Positions 26,138 through 53,329 of a stretch of DNA of 64,000 bases are shown in pieces. A program made the position numbers and the translations under genes. The notes under the pieces are model-generated. The model was not told the origin of the DNA, ran no database searches, and was given only the letters and a program-made list of their open reading frames with translations. Origin of the DNA: Escarpia spicata (lineage: Eukaryota > Annelida > Polychaeta > Sabellida > Siboglinidae); the NCBI GenBank assembly GCA_963995525.1, contig OZ023205.1, forward strand, positions 54,830,501 to 54,894,500, read 5' to 3'. Numbering within the stretch: the stretch's first letter is position 1; each line of letters opens with the position of its first letter.

Positions 26138-26865
26138 GTCAGTCAGTCAGTCAATTTGCCTGCCTGTATGTCAGTCTATTTGCCTGCCTGTCTGTCAGTT
26201 TGTTAGTCTGTCAGTCTGTTTGCCTGCCTTTCTGTCAGTTTGTTAGTCTGACAGTCTGTCTGCATGTCTGCCAGTCTGTCTGCATGTCTGCATGTTTGAC
26301 AGTCTGACAGTCTGTCTGCATGTTTGACAGTCCGACAGTATGCCTGCATGTTTGCCAGTCTTTCTGCATGTCTACATGTTTGCCAGTCTGTCTGCATGTC
26401 TGCATGTCTGCATGTCTGCATGTCTGCATGTCTGCCAATCTGCCAGTCTGTCTGCATGTCTACATGTCTTCCAGTCTGTCTGCATGTCTGCATGTCTGCC
26501 AGTCTGCCAGTCTGTCTGCCAGTCTGCCAGTCTGTCTGTCAGTCTGTCTCTCTGTCTGCATGTCTGACAGTCTGACAGTCTGTCTGACAGTTTGTCTGTC
26601 TGCCTGACAGTCTGCCAGTCTGTCTGACAGTCTGACAGTATGTCTGTCTGTCTGCATGTCTGAGAGTCTGACAGTCTGTCTGACAGTTTGTCTGTCTGTC
26701 TGACAGTCTGACAGTCTGTCTGACAGTCTGTCTGCCCGCCCGCCCGCCCGCCCGCCCGCCCGCCCGCCCGCCCGCCCGCCCGCCTGCCTGCCTGCCTGTC
26801 TCTGTATGTATGTATGTCTGTCTGGCTGGGTGACTGGCTGTCTGTCTGTTTCCATGCCCGCCCTC
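26138..26865. repeat. CTGT/CTGC/CAGT tetranucleotide satellite with a CCGC block
   Basis: About 700 bases built of CAGT, CTGT, CTGC and GCAT 4-mers in changing proportion, ending with a (CCCG)n block at 26,734-26,782, then CCTG and TATG units. All six frames stay open for 75-170 codons because the unit has no stops. Non-coding. Confidence 0.95.
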
Positions 26866-27120
26866 CCACCCGCCTGCCCGTGAACACACAACAATTGGTC
26901 CTTCAGTACGCCAAAAGCCTCAGTCCACTTGCCAAGTTGGAGTCCTTGTTCTGGATGGTAATCTTGCTAGATCTTAATAGCCAATGTAAAAGCATACCTT
27001 GGTGTTCAATGAACCACGACGATCTTTAGTGGGCGTCTCGGTCGGGTAACCCAAGCGATTGACGACTGTACCATAACTGGGACAGTTGGTCATGTTGAAT
27101 GTACTAATAATGTTATAATC

Positions 27121-27247
<127 letters not shown>

Positions 27248-27633
27248 TACTACTACTAATAATAGTATTCAGCTATGGCTATCAACAAACAAACCTCGAA
27301 CCAGCCTGGACGCACTTGTGCGCTGCATAGAATGCTCAAATTTATGGCGACAACAAACCTTGCTTACAAAAGCCACATAATAAACACTGGTGGTATATGT
27401 TCGTGTTTCTTTTTATGTGCAGTATAGTCCGAAGCTACCTCTTCATGTGTTCCATGGAGTCCATGTTGTCATCGTCTTTCTCCCGTAGTTCCTGGTGAAG
27501 TTGGCCAAGATTCTAGTACTCGATGTTGAGTGTTTCTTCTCCTAAAATAATAATAATAATGATAATAAATATATTGTATTAGTATAACGTCATGTATCCG
27601 GATGTAAACTTGTTCAAAGGCGCTTAAAATACC

Positions 27634-27636
27634 GTA

Positions 27637-27708
<72 letters not shown>

Positions 27709-27760
27709 CATATACATATATATATATACATATATATATACACATATATATATATATATA
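27634..27760. repeat. (AT)n with ATAC interruptions
   Basis: TA runs broken by CATA at near-regular spacing. A (GAT)5 run lies at 27,829-27,844. Confidence 0.9.
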
Positions 27761-27984
27761 TTAGGGAATTAAAACATACTTTGTCAAAAAAATAAGTTAT
27801 TCACAAATGTAAAATAAAAATAAAGTATGATGATGATGATGATGGCAGATTATTCGCTTCCGAAGATCAGTACGGACGTCTCTATCCATGATGGTTGTAG
27901 AGGCATATAGTCTTGTAAATGCCCATTGCTGTAGGATTTTTCTACCCGCCTGCGCGCATACCAATCCCACTCTTTAGGCCCAGG

Positions 27985-28440
27985 GTTTATCCACAGTGGC
28001 TCAGCGGGCTAAGACGGCTATGGCACCCACGAAGCTGTAGGTGTTACACTGGAGTGTCCTTTTCCTAGACTCTGGCTCAAAAACCTTCCCCGGAGGCACT
28101 GAGGGATTGGAATCAGAGTTTTCCTTCTCCTAGACTGGCTGCCAACCAAAACTAAAGAGCCCAGTCTGCCCACCCCAGTAATAGCGCTGAGGTCTCGGTC
28201 ACGCCATGACATAGCAAATTCTGATAGACAGGGGCAACTCGTGAAGGTGATACAATGAGCACAGTTTCGTACAGAGAGGCCAGATGCTAGTGGCTCGCTG
28301 CTGGCAGTATGGACAGAGGTCCCGCGGCGATAAGTAAATCTGCAAAGGAGAGGCTGTATAATGCGCGTCGCTTTTCTTAGAAATGAGCGGGACATTTGGT
28401 TCAGACCTCACTTCGCCCCCCAAAAAATAAAGTATAGAGT
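27985..28440 (+). mobile_element. Possible SINE or SINE-like element
   Basis: CACAGTGGCTCAGCGGGCTA at 27,992 resembles a tRNA A box. The element runs to an A-rich end CCCCCCAAAAAATAAAGTATA near 28,420. A convincing B box was not found. No second copy is in the window, so the call rests on these two signals. Confidence 0.35.
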
Positions 28441-28508
28441 ATAAAATACTGACTAGACTTAACTAACTAAAACTCAGCTAGTCTCTGCTAAACAAGCAAT
28501 CAAGTGAG

Positions 28509-30429
<1,921 letters not shown>

Positions 30430-30434
<5 letters not shown>

Positions 30435-30695
30435 GTGAGGCATAATAAAAAAATAAAAATAAACAATGTTAGTGACCATATGCATTAGTTGGCTACATAA
30501 ATTGTCTTCTAATGTTGTCTTAAACAGATGTGTCTCAAGTTGAGACATGAAGAGTTCAAGAGAGTCACTGACACGGATATGCAACGGAATACCTAAACCC
30601 CGTCGACCGTACCTTTCCATGTCATAGCGAGGTGCAGTTAGTAAGTTGCAGTCGGCGGAACAAAGCGGGCGCCATGCTGCATACGACACGATAAA
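30430..30695 (-). mobile_element. LINE C-terminal fragment
   Basis: Minus frame: ADCNLLTAPRYDMERYGRRG, then LPLHIRVSDSLELFMSQLET and HLFKTTLEDN. This is the LLVPR..YG...F..AAP.LWN.LP..IR....FK..LKTHLF tail of L2/CR1-like LINEs with the AAP.LWN part deleted. It abuts the right target duplication of the solo LTR. Confidence 0.75.
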
Positions 30696-31022
30696 TTCGT
30701 CACGGCTACAGCACTGCCGTCTCCTCCTATTTCACGCTCACTTTCTCCAACCCTCTCCGAATACAGCCGTGTTCATTTCTCCCTCATTCCTCGGCTTTGA
30801 TGACATTTGCGGTCTCCTTTAGCCGTTCAAATATCTGTACTTCTAGGTGTCGCGTCAATTGCAGATATTGGCGAAAATGACATTCCAAACGACTCAGTTG
30901 TTGTTTTGCATTGCACGTCGCTGCAGTCTGTGCAGTGATAAATGGTTTGTCCAGGCGGGAACTCTACCTCTTGTCTCCGGAAATCCTGTCCCCAAGCAAT
31001 ATTAATGTTCACAGTTCTCAAA

Positions 31023-31086
31023 CATATTATTGTTGTTGTTTCCACGTTGTTGTTGTTGCTTACACGTTGTTGTTGTTGTTTACATT
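31023..31086 (+). repeat. Interrupted (GTT)n triplets
   Basis: TTGTTGTTGTTTCCACGTTG repeats three times as a roughly 21-24 base unit. Confidence 0.75.
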
Positions 31087-32639
31087 TGAGGTGTATGCAG
31101 TTATTGTTTCACGTGTGCACGCAGCAGTTATGAAACGAAATTAATTTGGATACTGATTAGGGCCTGAGCATTTCTGACCAGTGGCATTTGAATAATAACA
31201 ACATTTCGAACTGTTGCAAAAACGTTTCCTGCTTGACTCGCAGACGAGCAACTTAAGCAGTACGTTGACACGCGAGGATATAACGCACACTGACGACAAT
31301 CGACGACGTAATAACTACCACGTTGCACAAAGATGGCAATTAAATGTTATTATATATATATTTTATGAAAAAGTCTGTCGAAGAAAGTTGTCGCACGCGA
31401 AAGGTAACTACTAATTATATGGCACACGTTTACCAGGCCAGAGTAGATAATATCGAGATAATTATGATCTTTTAGTTCCCGTGAACGAGAAAGTCGTGAA
31501 CATCCTTAGTAGGCGAGCGGTAGAACCACCTATCGGACCGATTTAAATTCCCCCTACACACATCTAAGTATTATATAATTTGAAAACTCTACATCTCCCC
31601 ATCCAAACGAGGCCTGTCGTAGAGCTGCCAATTAGTGCACTAAGCGTGAATCCAAGGTCAAACAAGGTCACCGTCAAATGATGATTTTTTTTAAATTATG
31701 CGCTTCCGCAGTCATCTTAACATTACAATGGTGGCCACGTCATATATTTTTAGAAAGCATATTGTCTCCCCATCTAACTGAGATACGATATGGAGGTGTC
31801 ACCTGATATGGCTTGAGTGGAGCTAAGGTCAAACAAGGTCACCGTGAAATGATGAATATTCGATTTTGTTGCAATAAAGTCATTAAGTTACAATGACCTT
31901 GCAACTACTTAATTTAAATGTACGTGTCATATACTGTGTGAAAGAACCATTTCTCCCCGTCAAAATGAGATATGACATGGAGCTGTCAGTTGATGGAGTA
32001 GGTGTGGAGCGACGATCAAAAAGAGTCACCGTCAAGTGATAAATGTTTGAAATTGTGTCATCCCGCAAACGTCATATAATATAAATGGTTGCGTATATCT
32101 ACTTTACTTATCTATTCATGGCAGCGTCGTATATTGTTGGAATGACTACGGTCTCCCCGTAAATATGGGATACGACGTTATGCTATCAAGTGGTGCCGTA
32201 GGTTTTGAGTGATTAAAGATTAAATAAGGTCATCATCAAACGACGAATGTTCAAAACTACGCCATCACACAAGGGATAAGAAAATAGGTGTATGTGGATG
32301 CCACCCTCGATTTTGAAGGTTATTTGAGGGTCACACACCCAAACTGTTGTCATAATTGTTTTATTAATTAATTGACATCTTCTCGTATACACCGTTGCAT
32401 AAAACCAAATATGTTATGATTTGTACATGTATTGTCATCAGGTGTTGAACTTTGAATTTTCTCATGAATATATGGTATAATCTAATATAAAAACGTGATT
32501 TTCTCAAATGTGTTTATCGCGTACACCAAAGTTGTTTACACACCCAATTATTCTGTGTAGGCCTGTTTGTATATATTCCTCTTGATATAATGTACATATT
32601 ATATATTACTACACATGCATTTGGTTATTAGCATGACGT

Positions 32640-34200
32640 GAAAGTCAAATAATTTGCCCAAAATGCATTCACACAAGCATTATGATACCTTTTTTCTCGT
32701 ATATGTGTCGATATGAAATGATATAGCTATATATTCACAATCTGCTTGTAAACAAATCTTTGCTAGGTGATTAGCGTGTACAATATGAAGTTGTAGTGTG
32801 GAGGGTGGGGTAGCATCGTCAGACCCAAAGAGTTGTATCCCGACAGGATCGACGGTTTGCTACTCACGAACGAGTTCCATAAAATAGGTGACACACAACA
32901 TACCCAGCCCATGCAAGTTCCCCATCGTGACCAATTGCCTTGACAAGGAGCTGGTTGGTTCTGGGAAGTTTGTAAGCTCGATATCTTCACATGACCAAAA
33001 AAGGTTGATGTTGAATTCAAGTCAGTGCGTGGAAGCTGAGCAGGTTGTTTCTGGAAGTTTCAATGGTGTACGAAGTCCAGCCGTACCAAGACACTGGGCA
33101 GTTATACCTTTGGTATTGAGTTCATGTCACCTCCAAATGTGGCTACAGACAGCGGTACTGGGGATGACTAAAGCGTCATTGTATTCATCATTTCCACTAT
33201 TCGTCCAGTAGTGACACCGTTGACCTATTGCTTTAACAGCTTTCTTGGTAGTGTTTTGTACATTGTGTAGTTGAATAGATTTATGAATATTGCTTCCTCG
33301 GTGCGTCATGAAACCATGTAATTTCTTCAACCAATCGTTGCTTCACGGTGATGATATCCTACTATGATTCTTGATCTTTAGCTGTTAGATGAGTTAACTA
33401 TTGACCACGACACTTGGAGCAGAGTATTTCGTTGCCATAGGTACTGTGGGTCAATCCGGTTTCTGTTGTAGGCTCCTGTATGGAGTCAGTGACGATATTG
33501 CTGACATACAGACGCTTGACAGGAAAGCAATTCCGTCGACAGTGAGCAAACCACAGTGTTTAATAGGCCACCATGCTTGCGTCAGTGTTTCCATACTCAC
33601 CGTCAGTTTCTATGAACACACCAAGAACTTTGTGACAAGTTTCTTTGGGTCATCAGCGTCACGCTTCCATGCTTCATCCGTGCATGGCGGATACACCCAG
33701 AGCAGTTGAACGTTCTCTATTCCTCGTCGTCTTCCATATTGAAGAGGGGTGATCTTGAGTACTGTGACATTCGTAATCGTTCTGACCATGTGACGCGAAA
33801 AGTATCCCTGGCTTGATCGTTCCTTGTAAGGCCGGTGATGCCATTATGCATCTTGTATAATATATACTTCAATTCAGTTGGCTGATCAGCTGAAATTGGT
33901 TGACGGGCGTTCTCGTTTTCTTCAAAACAAAGTTTCCTTTAATGACTACTGCATGAACCTCTGGTGCTGTCTTCTCGGGGTGTTTCATATCTGCCAGAGA
34001 GACTCCATTCCAGCGAAATATTTTATATAGCTGACAATCGTCTCAGCCCCGATGACGTTCTGCAGAATCTCCATTGTTTCAACGTATGTCAACCAGATAT
34101 GAAATCTGGATTCCTTTTTGAGATATTGAATATCGACTGTGTTGCGAGTAGAATTATAATCTTCGATTGCCACTTCTCTTCTTCAAAATCCTAACTACTC
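32640..34200 (-). pseudogene. Decayed minus-strand coding interior of the 4.5-kb element
   Basis: Minus-strand frames include MEILQNVIGAETIVSYIKYF (34,080), EAWKRDADDPKKLVTKFL (33,650) and TMGNLHGLGMLC..YFMELV (32,930), broken by many stops and frameshifts. They look like protein text by residue composition but I do not recognise the family. Direction is opposite to both adaptor genes. Confidence 0.4.
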
Positions 34201-34264
34201 TTTGGGCAAGTTCTTTCACTTTCACGTCATGTTAATGACCAAATGCATGTGTGGTAATAAATAA

Positions 34265-35196
34265 TATCAAAAATAGATAAGCGAGCGAAAAATGAACAAT
34301 TCGGAACACGTCCAAAACATGAAATTCTACGGTCACTAGCTTCCTCATGGCTCGTCCTGTCCCGACGATTTTTGTATCATTTGAAAGGATGCACTTTTTG
34401 TTATTCTAGCGTCATTTATGTTTCCCGTTAACCGTTTATAGAACACTTATAAACGGACCTACAATCGTGCCGTTTTCGGTGTTCTGTACGGTTCCGAACG
34501 ATGTTGGCGGCGGGTACTCAGACAATAATCTTCCGATTGCGGCACTTCACCATTTCTTGATTTCATGTTATAAGCTCCACCAAAGCATTTAAATTACCAA
34601 GCAGAGTCACTCACCGATCCGCCATTTTGAACTGGTAGCGTATACAATATCATTACATTCACACATGAATAACAGAGGGCTCTGCGCGAGTGACTAAGCT
34701 TGGTTATTTAAATGTTTTGGCTCCACCCATTTTTAAGCCGCAACAAAACTGATGTGCTTTGATCGCAGCAAAGCCGATCCATATCTACGTCGGCGTGACG
34801 CCACAATAATGTACGCCAACCAACGGGTCAAAATTCGTTGCGTTGATTGGTTGATATATTTCACGTATGTCATTTTACAGCCGTTTGAAAGTGGGTGGAG
34901 CTTGTACCATGAAATCAGACAGTGGTGCCTCAATTGGTAGATTGGTGAACTGTGTCGACGAAACAACATTGTTCGCAGTGTCTAAGACACCGGAACTGGC
35001 ACCGTTTTAAGTCCGCTTATAATTTATTTTAGGAATGACTATCAGGAAACCGTTTATATATATTTGAGTAGCAGAAAACGTAAACAAGATTATTTGGATC
35101 GGACGATCCGTAATGGTACAAGCAATCGTTGAAAAAAGCATTTTGGGGACATGTTTTCAGTTGTTCCTTTGTCACCTCGCTGATCTATTTTTGATA
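34265..35196 (+). mobile_element. Foldback element family F, copy 3 (complete)
   Basis: Ends TATCAAAAATAGATAAGCGA on the left and, inverted, TATCAAAAATAGATCAGCGA on the right. The body is self-complementary as in copy 2. It contains an inserted 138-base MITE at 34,582-34,719 and is itself nested in the 31.5-36.0 kb element. Confidence 0.82.
34574..34727. mobile_element. hAT-like MITE with 7-8 base target duplication
   Basis: GCTCCACC at 34,574-34,581 and again at 34,720-34,727 flank a 138-base element whose ends are AAAGCATTTAAATTACCAAG and, inverted, AAAACATTTAAATAACCAAG. Copy 2 of the host repeat (12,230) shows a single GCTCCACC, i.e. the empty site. An 8-base duplication is the hAT pattern. 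Confidence 0.85.
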
Positions 35197-35969
35197 ATAT
35201 GCATATTATATCAACAGGAATATATACAAGCAGGCTTACAAAGAATAATTGGGTGTGTAAACAACTTTAGTATACGCGATTAACACAGAGAAGATCACGT
35301 TTGTATGTTACATTATGCCATATATTTATGAGTAAATTCAAAGTTCAACATCTGATAACACAGACCATACATGTATAAATCATAACATATTTGGTTTTAC
35401 GCAACGGTGTGTACAAGAAGATGTAAATTAATTAATTACAATGTTTTGACACAAGTTTGAGTTTGTGACATTCAAATAACCTTCAAAATCGAGGGTGGCA
35501 TCCACATACACCTATTTTCTTATCCCTTGTGTGATGGATCTAGCATGAATTCCTGCCATTTTTATGGAAAGAAATGGTTCTTTCACATAGTGTATGACTC
35601 GTATATATAAATGAAGTAGTTACAGGATCATTGTAACATTATGAATTTCACGGTGTCGAAAAAAAATCGATTGTTCATTATTTCACGGTGACCTTGTTTG
35701 ACCTTAGCTCCACTCGTGCCATATCAGGTAACACCTCATTTTGACGGGGAGACAATACGCATTTCAAAAATATATTACCTGGCCATGTTGTAATTAAGTA
35801 AAGTATATATGCGACCATAGTAATGCCTAATTTCGAAAATTCATCATTTGACGGTGACCTTGTTTGACCTTGGATTCACGCTTACTGCACCACTTGGCAG
35901 CTCTACTTCAGACCTCCGTGGACGGCGAGATGGATAGCTTTCAAATTATATAGTATGTGGGTATGTGTA

Positions 35970-35989
35970 GGGGGGGGGGGGGGGGGGGG
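35970..35989 (+). repeat. G20 homopolymer in the right arm
   Basis: Twenty G in a row at the point where the left arm has only CCCCC (31,548). It may form a G-quadruplex. Confidence 0.95.
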
Positions 35990-36109
35990 CATTTAAACTC
36001 CTGAAATAAAACACTTTTTTGGGGATTTGCCGCTCGCCTATAGAAGGTAGCGATTAACCACATCATTGTAGTCTGTGTTGTCAAATGCAGGCATGAGCTT
36101 TCAAATGCA

Positions 36110-36390
36110 GTGTGTCTCTGTGTGTGTGCGTGTGTGCGTGTGTGCGTGTGTGCGTGTGTGCGTGTGTGCGTGTGTGCGTGCGTGCGTGCGTGTGTGCGTG
36201 TGTGCGTATATGTGCGTGTGTGCGTGAGTGTGTGCGTGCGTTCATATATGTGCGTGTGTGCGTGAGTGTGTGCGTGCGTGTGTGGCCGTGGTCGTGTGTG
36301 TGTGCGTGACATTGTACTTGTGTGTGTGAGTGTGTGTATGCATATATGTGAGTGAGTGAGTGTGTGAGTATGCGCGCGCTTGTTTTATGC
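36110..36390. repeat. (GTGTGTGC)n octamer-like repeat
   Basis: GTGTGTGC alternates with GTGTGCGTGC, then GTGAGTGTG units, immediately 5' of the first coding exon of copy B. Potential Z-DNA-forming alternating purine-pyrimidine sequence. Confidence 0.9.
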
Positions 36391-36529
36391 GTGCGTCAAT
36401 ATAACTGAATGCGTGTGCTGTCGTGTTTGTTGTAAATAGTAAAATAAGTCACGCCGACATGCGACTTAGGAAACTAATTGCTATGGATCTTATTACAGAA
36501 TCCCGATTTCTCGAGGTTTGCCTACGAGC

Positions 36530-49388
<12,859 letters not shown>

Positions 49389-49399
49389 CCCAATCAAGG

Positions 49400-50875
49400 A
49401 AGTTTGGAGCAAAGTTGAAAATGTGACCAGTCGACACGTCGCACGATCTGAACACTATAACGCATTTACTTTTAGTGTGTGTGCGTGTGCGTGTGCGTGT
49501 GCGTGTGCCTGTGCCTGTGCGTGTGTGTTCGACAGCGCGCTTGCATGTTTGCATGGGTGTGTATGAGTACGTGAGATAGTGTGTGTATGTTTGGGTATGC
49601 GAGTTTTTTTATTGCATCTGGGTGTGCTGGTATTTAACACAGAACACACTGCACATTAATATATATACTGAGCCATGCAAGGTAACCATAATTGTCGTAA
49701 GACTATTAAATCCGGTAAGGTAATTAGTATGGTTTTTTTCTCAAACTAAACCAAACAATTCTATACGAGCTCAAATTAGTGCTACATAATTTCGTTTTGT
49801 AAACAAATGCACAAATGCAGAACTAAATGTGATCCTGTAATTAACTCCGCAAGTAACTGCATGTTTGAATTGTTTGAATTGCCACATCATATATCGTCTG
49901 GGACGTTGACCATTCAGCAGCTATGCAACTGTCGAAATTGCGAATAATGCATACAATGTGATGTTACCATAGTTACGTATCATGTTTTGTTTACATTAAC
50001 ATAGGTAATCATAAATATAACAAATCACACCTTTCTTGCAAACCCATCTCCACGGTCACCAAACCAATGATGATTTCATGTTCGTCATATTTGTTTGCAG
50101 AAGTAGAATTAACCAACGATTTTATGTTAGGCCTATGTAGGCACCGCGATAAACTAGATCAATGTTAACATGAGTGCATTGTCAAGTTGATTATTATCAA
50201 TATTTCAACAGTGCATCGTACAGATACATTAAAGATTATCAGATTTGTCTGTACGAATCTGTGACATAAAATGGATTTGGGCAAAATAGAATGACTTTAT
50301 TACTTATCCGATGTTTGATGTTTCAAAAAGTGTGTGTGCGCGCGCGTTCGCGTGTGTGCGCGTGCGTGCGTATGTGCGTGGATATGCGTGTGTGGATTTA
50401 CTGTATAATCTAAGCATTTCCAACTACAATCAACAACATCACACCTGTTTACTCAGAATTCATTTTAAAAGTGGGAGATTCTAGTGAAATCGTACAGTTT
50501 CTGGGGCTGACATATTGAGACACGCTACCGATGCTTGCCTAAAGCTTACTTGACCTTGGGATTGGGAAAATTTGGCATTGGTTACGTCAGGTTTTCTATC
50601 ACACTGGCGCTGTACGTACATTTTAAAACTATATGTCTTCAAGATATATATTCTATAAAACTGCTGGTATAATACTCTTGATTGTAGTTACTAATGGTTA
50701 GTGTTTATTCACTCTTTTAGATTCATAGGCCCAGAAAGATATATTTTGTTTCCCCTTAAACGGAAACCAAATTGTAGTGGTCATATTTTTGTACGAATAT
50801 TCTTCGCGCATTAATTGCTGGATGCTTCCCAGAAAAATCGAGATGGTATTCGCTTGAACAGGTTTGCCAGGGTGT
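49400..50875. other. 3' flank of copy B, no gene recognised
   Basis: Contains GTGTGCGT-type alternating tracts at 49,477-49,530 and 50,333-50,395. No AATAAA close to the stop was identified. Confidence 0.4.
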
Positions 50876-50879
50876 AAAG

Positions 50880-51770
50880 TGTACTCCAATGCAGCGTAGT
50901 AAACTGGATGGTTTTTTCCCTACACGTATTTTGAATCAGTATATCACGACAGCAACATCGGTGCGGAATCTAGGAGTGATCTTTGATAGTAACTTCAATT
51001 TCCGACAACACATATCTCAAACATGTCGCTGCTGTTTTTATCATATTCGTGATCTTCGCCGTATTCGCCGGTATATGTAATTTTCTGTTGCTAAGACTAT
51101 TGCAACAGCGCTTGTTAACAGCAGACTTGACTATTGCAATTCCCTTCTTTATAATATCGCTAGCAAGGATATCACAAAACTTCAGCGTGTACAAAATTGT
51201 CCAGCAAGTGTAGTTCCAAGATCTCCTCTGTTTTCTCGCTCTGTACCACTTTTGAAGTCTTTGCATTGGCTTCCTGTACGATATCGTATAATATTTAAGA
51301 TCTGTACCATTACATACCAGGCACTGTCCAATAAGCAACCATCTTATTTCCATTCATTGCTTACTCCTGTAAGAAAACCTATCCAGCTTCGATCATCTAG
51401 TTCTGACCTACTTATTGTTACTAGAATCAACACTAATATTGGAACTAGGGCTTTTTCTGTTGCTGCACCAAGTCTTTAGAATATGCTCCCTCTTAGTGTT
51501 AGATCAGTTGAAAATATTACAAAATTCCGTCGTCATTTAAAAACGTATCTTTACAACCTTGCTCCCTAGCGCCCTGACCCATCTGTTGACAACTGGAAAA
51601 CTACTTATGGATTTTTGAGATTGATCAATCCTTTTGTTTTGATGCGCCTGTGAGCTTGGATTCCAGGAATTTAGGCGCAATAGAAGTTATCTTAGTATTA
51701 TTGAAGCGCTTTGAGTAGTCCTGTGGACTGGATACTGCGCAAGAACCTACGTTTACCTTTCCCTTTTTAA
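50880..51770 (+). mobile_element. L2/CR1-like LINE, 3' end with tail
   Basis: ORF2 C-terminus with frame changes: FFPTRILNQYITTATSVRNL, GVIFDSNFNFRQHISQTC, SRLDYCNSLLYNIASKDI, LLKSLHWLPVRYRIIFKICT, GTRAFSVAAPSL, FRRHLKTYLYNLAP, stop near 51,568. The 3' UTR holds GAAGCGCTTTGAGTAG and TGGATACTGCGCAAGAACC at 51,703-51,748. RT palm and everything 5' of it is missing. Confidence 0.85.
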
Positions 51771-51856
51771 CTCCAATCTACACTATTTTGATGAAGCTGT
51801 GCTGCAGATTAGTTTAATTGTCCGTTTCGTGCGCACGTGCGACGTAAAGAAAAAGC

Positions 51857-52145
51857 AATGTTAAGTTCTTATATGGCGCAGCATCCAATCTTTAGGATTG
51901 TTTAAAGCGCATTACACTTTACTCCCTGGCAGACCTTTTTCAATCAAACTCCGATTTCTTAATTAATACGCGAAGAGTATTCGAACACAAACATCCACCA
52001 TAGCCTGTAGCCAGGTACCTATTCATACATCTGTAGCAACGTAGAGTGAACTAACTTGCCCAAGGTTTGACACGGCAGCACAGGATTCGAGTCCGGGGTC
52101 GCTCAGTTTGAGAGTCCGCTGCTCTAGCTACTGCGCCACTGCGCT
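51857..52145 (-). mobile_element. tRNA-derived SINE sharing the LINE tail
   Basis: Read on the minus strand from 52,145: tRNA-like head with A box GTGGCGCAGTAGCTAGAGC and B box GGACTCGAATCC, a body, then a tail AATGCGCTTTAAACAATCC and GGATGCTGCGCCATATAAGA ending near 51,857. The tail words match the 3' UTR of the LINE at 51,703-51,748, the usual LINE/SINE partnership. Confidence 0.85.
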
Positions 52146-52149
52146 TCAC

Positions 52150-53185
52150 GTGCACGAATGCGTTGTGCTACTATCCCAGCATAGTTGCCGAAGTGTTGAT
52201 ATTTTGCATCAACGATTTCGTTCTATTCACTGTGAACTTGTATATAAAACAGCTACAACTTGTACGAAAATATCCCTCCCGATGGCGATGAGTAAACAAA
52301 CGAGTTACATCCATCATATGGATAGCGTGCACATACGTTATAAATTATATCACCAAATAAATGGTTACTTCTAAACAAGTTTCAAAGAAAAATACCGGAA
52401 TTAACAACGGGTCTATTTTTTTCCCAAATAGACAAACACAACATCGCATTACTAAGACGACACATCACATAAACAAAGGGAAGACATTCTTGTTTAGTGA
52501 TGTGCGATCATCAGTACAAAAACACGCGTGACCTCAGCCGTGTAGAAGTAGACAACGACACGTGCGAGGGTGGCCGAGTCTACCTTAAAGGAAATAAAAA
52601 TAAGGCAATAGCTAAAATCCTTGTTTTATGTGTACACAAAGTTTAACATTGTATGTACCATTTGACAACATTAAAAATATTCAGTAAACACCTTTGTAGC
52701 ATAAATTCGATTTTAAACCCGTGTGTGAAGCGATTCCCGCGGAAAATAAAATTTTAATAAGCTAGGCGATCACGTGGTATAGTGACGTCACTTATGACAC
52801 ACACTCGCATCAGGCCGACCCTTTCCATGCATTCAGAGCACTTTACAGGTACAGCTTTTGGGTCGAAACGAGTGTCAGAATGAGTTATTTTGCAATATTC
52901 CGACGTAATACAAACACTAGTCATCATAGAGGAACAAGCAGTTATCTTACGGTTCCATATGAATCTAATTGTATTCAAAACAATGAATGCGAATGGGCCT
53001 ACATGTCGACTAGGATTCGCCAAGCTTGGCCTTGGGCTCGTTTTCAGAATAATTATATCGAATGCAACCAACCGGAGATAATCTACACCATAAAATAACG
53101 TGTATAATCTCATAATATCACTAGAATATCGATATGTGAAGGAGTTGAACAATTTATCATAACAACTTAAATCAGTTTGTAAATT
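52150..53185. other. Intergenic, no gene recognised
   Basis: Overlapping open frames of 72-132 codons on both strands at 52,750-53,150 lack recognisable motifs. Confidence 0.4.
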
Positions 53186-53191
53186 TCCGCT

Positions 53192-53273
53192 GGTGCCGCT
53201 AGCTCAGTTGGTAGATGCGTTGGTTTCTTGTCTTTTTTTTACAATCGGGCACCGCCGGTTCAATCCTGACACC
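53192..53273 (+). pseudogene. tRNA-like pseudogene or SINE head
   Basis: GGTGCCG at the 5' end pairs largely with TGACACC at the 3' end; A box TAGCTCAGTTGGTAGA and B box GGTTCAATCC are near consensus. The anticodon region holds an eight-T run, which would stop Pol III, and no proper anticodon stem forms. Not a functional tRNA. Confidence 0.6.
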
Positions 53274-53329
53274 ATGCAAACCATTGATTTTCTTTACACT
53301 TGTTTTTCTTTGTTTTCACGAACTAATAT

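Larger units (their letters stand above)
31510..36040. mobile_element. 4.5-kb element with long inverted terminal repeats
   Basis: The left arm (31,510-about 32,600) and right arm (about 35,197-36,040) are inverted copies. Both start at TAGGCGAGCGG, share CTATATAATTTGAAA-like and GGTCAAACAAGGTCACCGTC words near the ends, and meet the interior at GAATATATACAAG. The left arm has four diverged 150-base units built round the GGTCACCGTC word; the right has two. The interior 32,600-34,264 carries decayed minus-strand coding DNA. A foldback MITE (34,265-35,196) is inserted beside the right arm. No known superfamily is assigned. Confidence 0.7.

Noticed and set aside
26203..26894. ORFs of 95-171 codons of CLPVCLHVC or DRQTDRQT type
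   Set aside because: Translation of a tetranucleotide satellite, open in many frames on both strands.
52754..53152. 132-codon minus ORF with overlapping plus ORFs
   Set aside because: No motif or splice evidence; length is not unexpected by chance in 64 kb.
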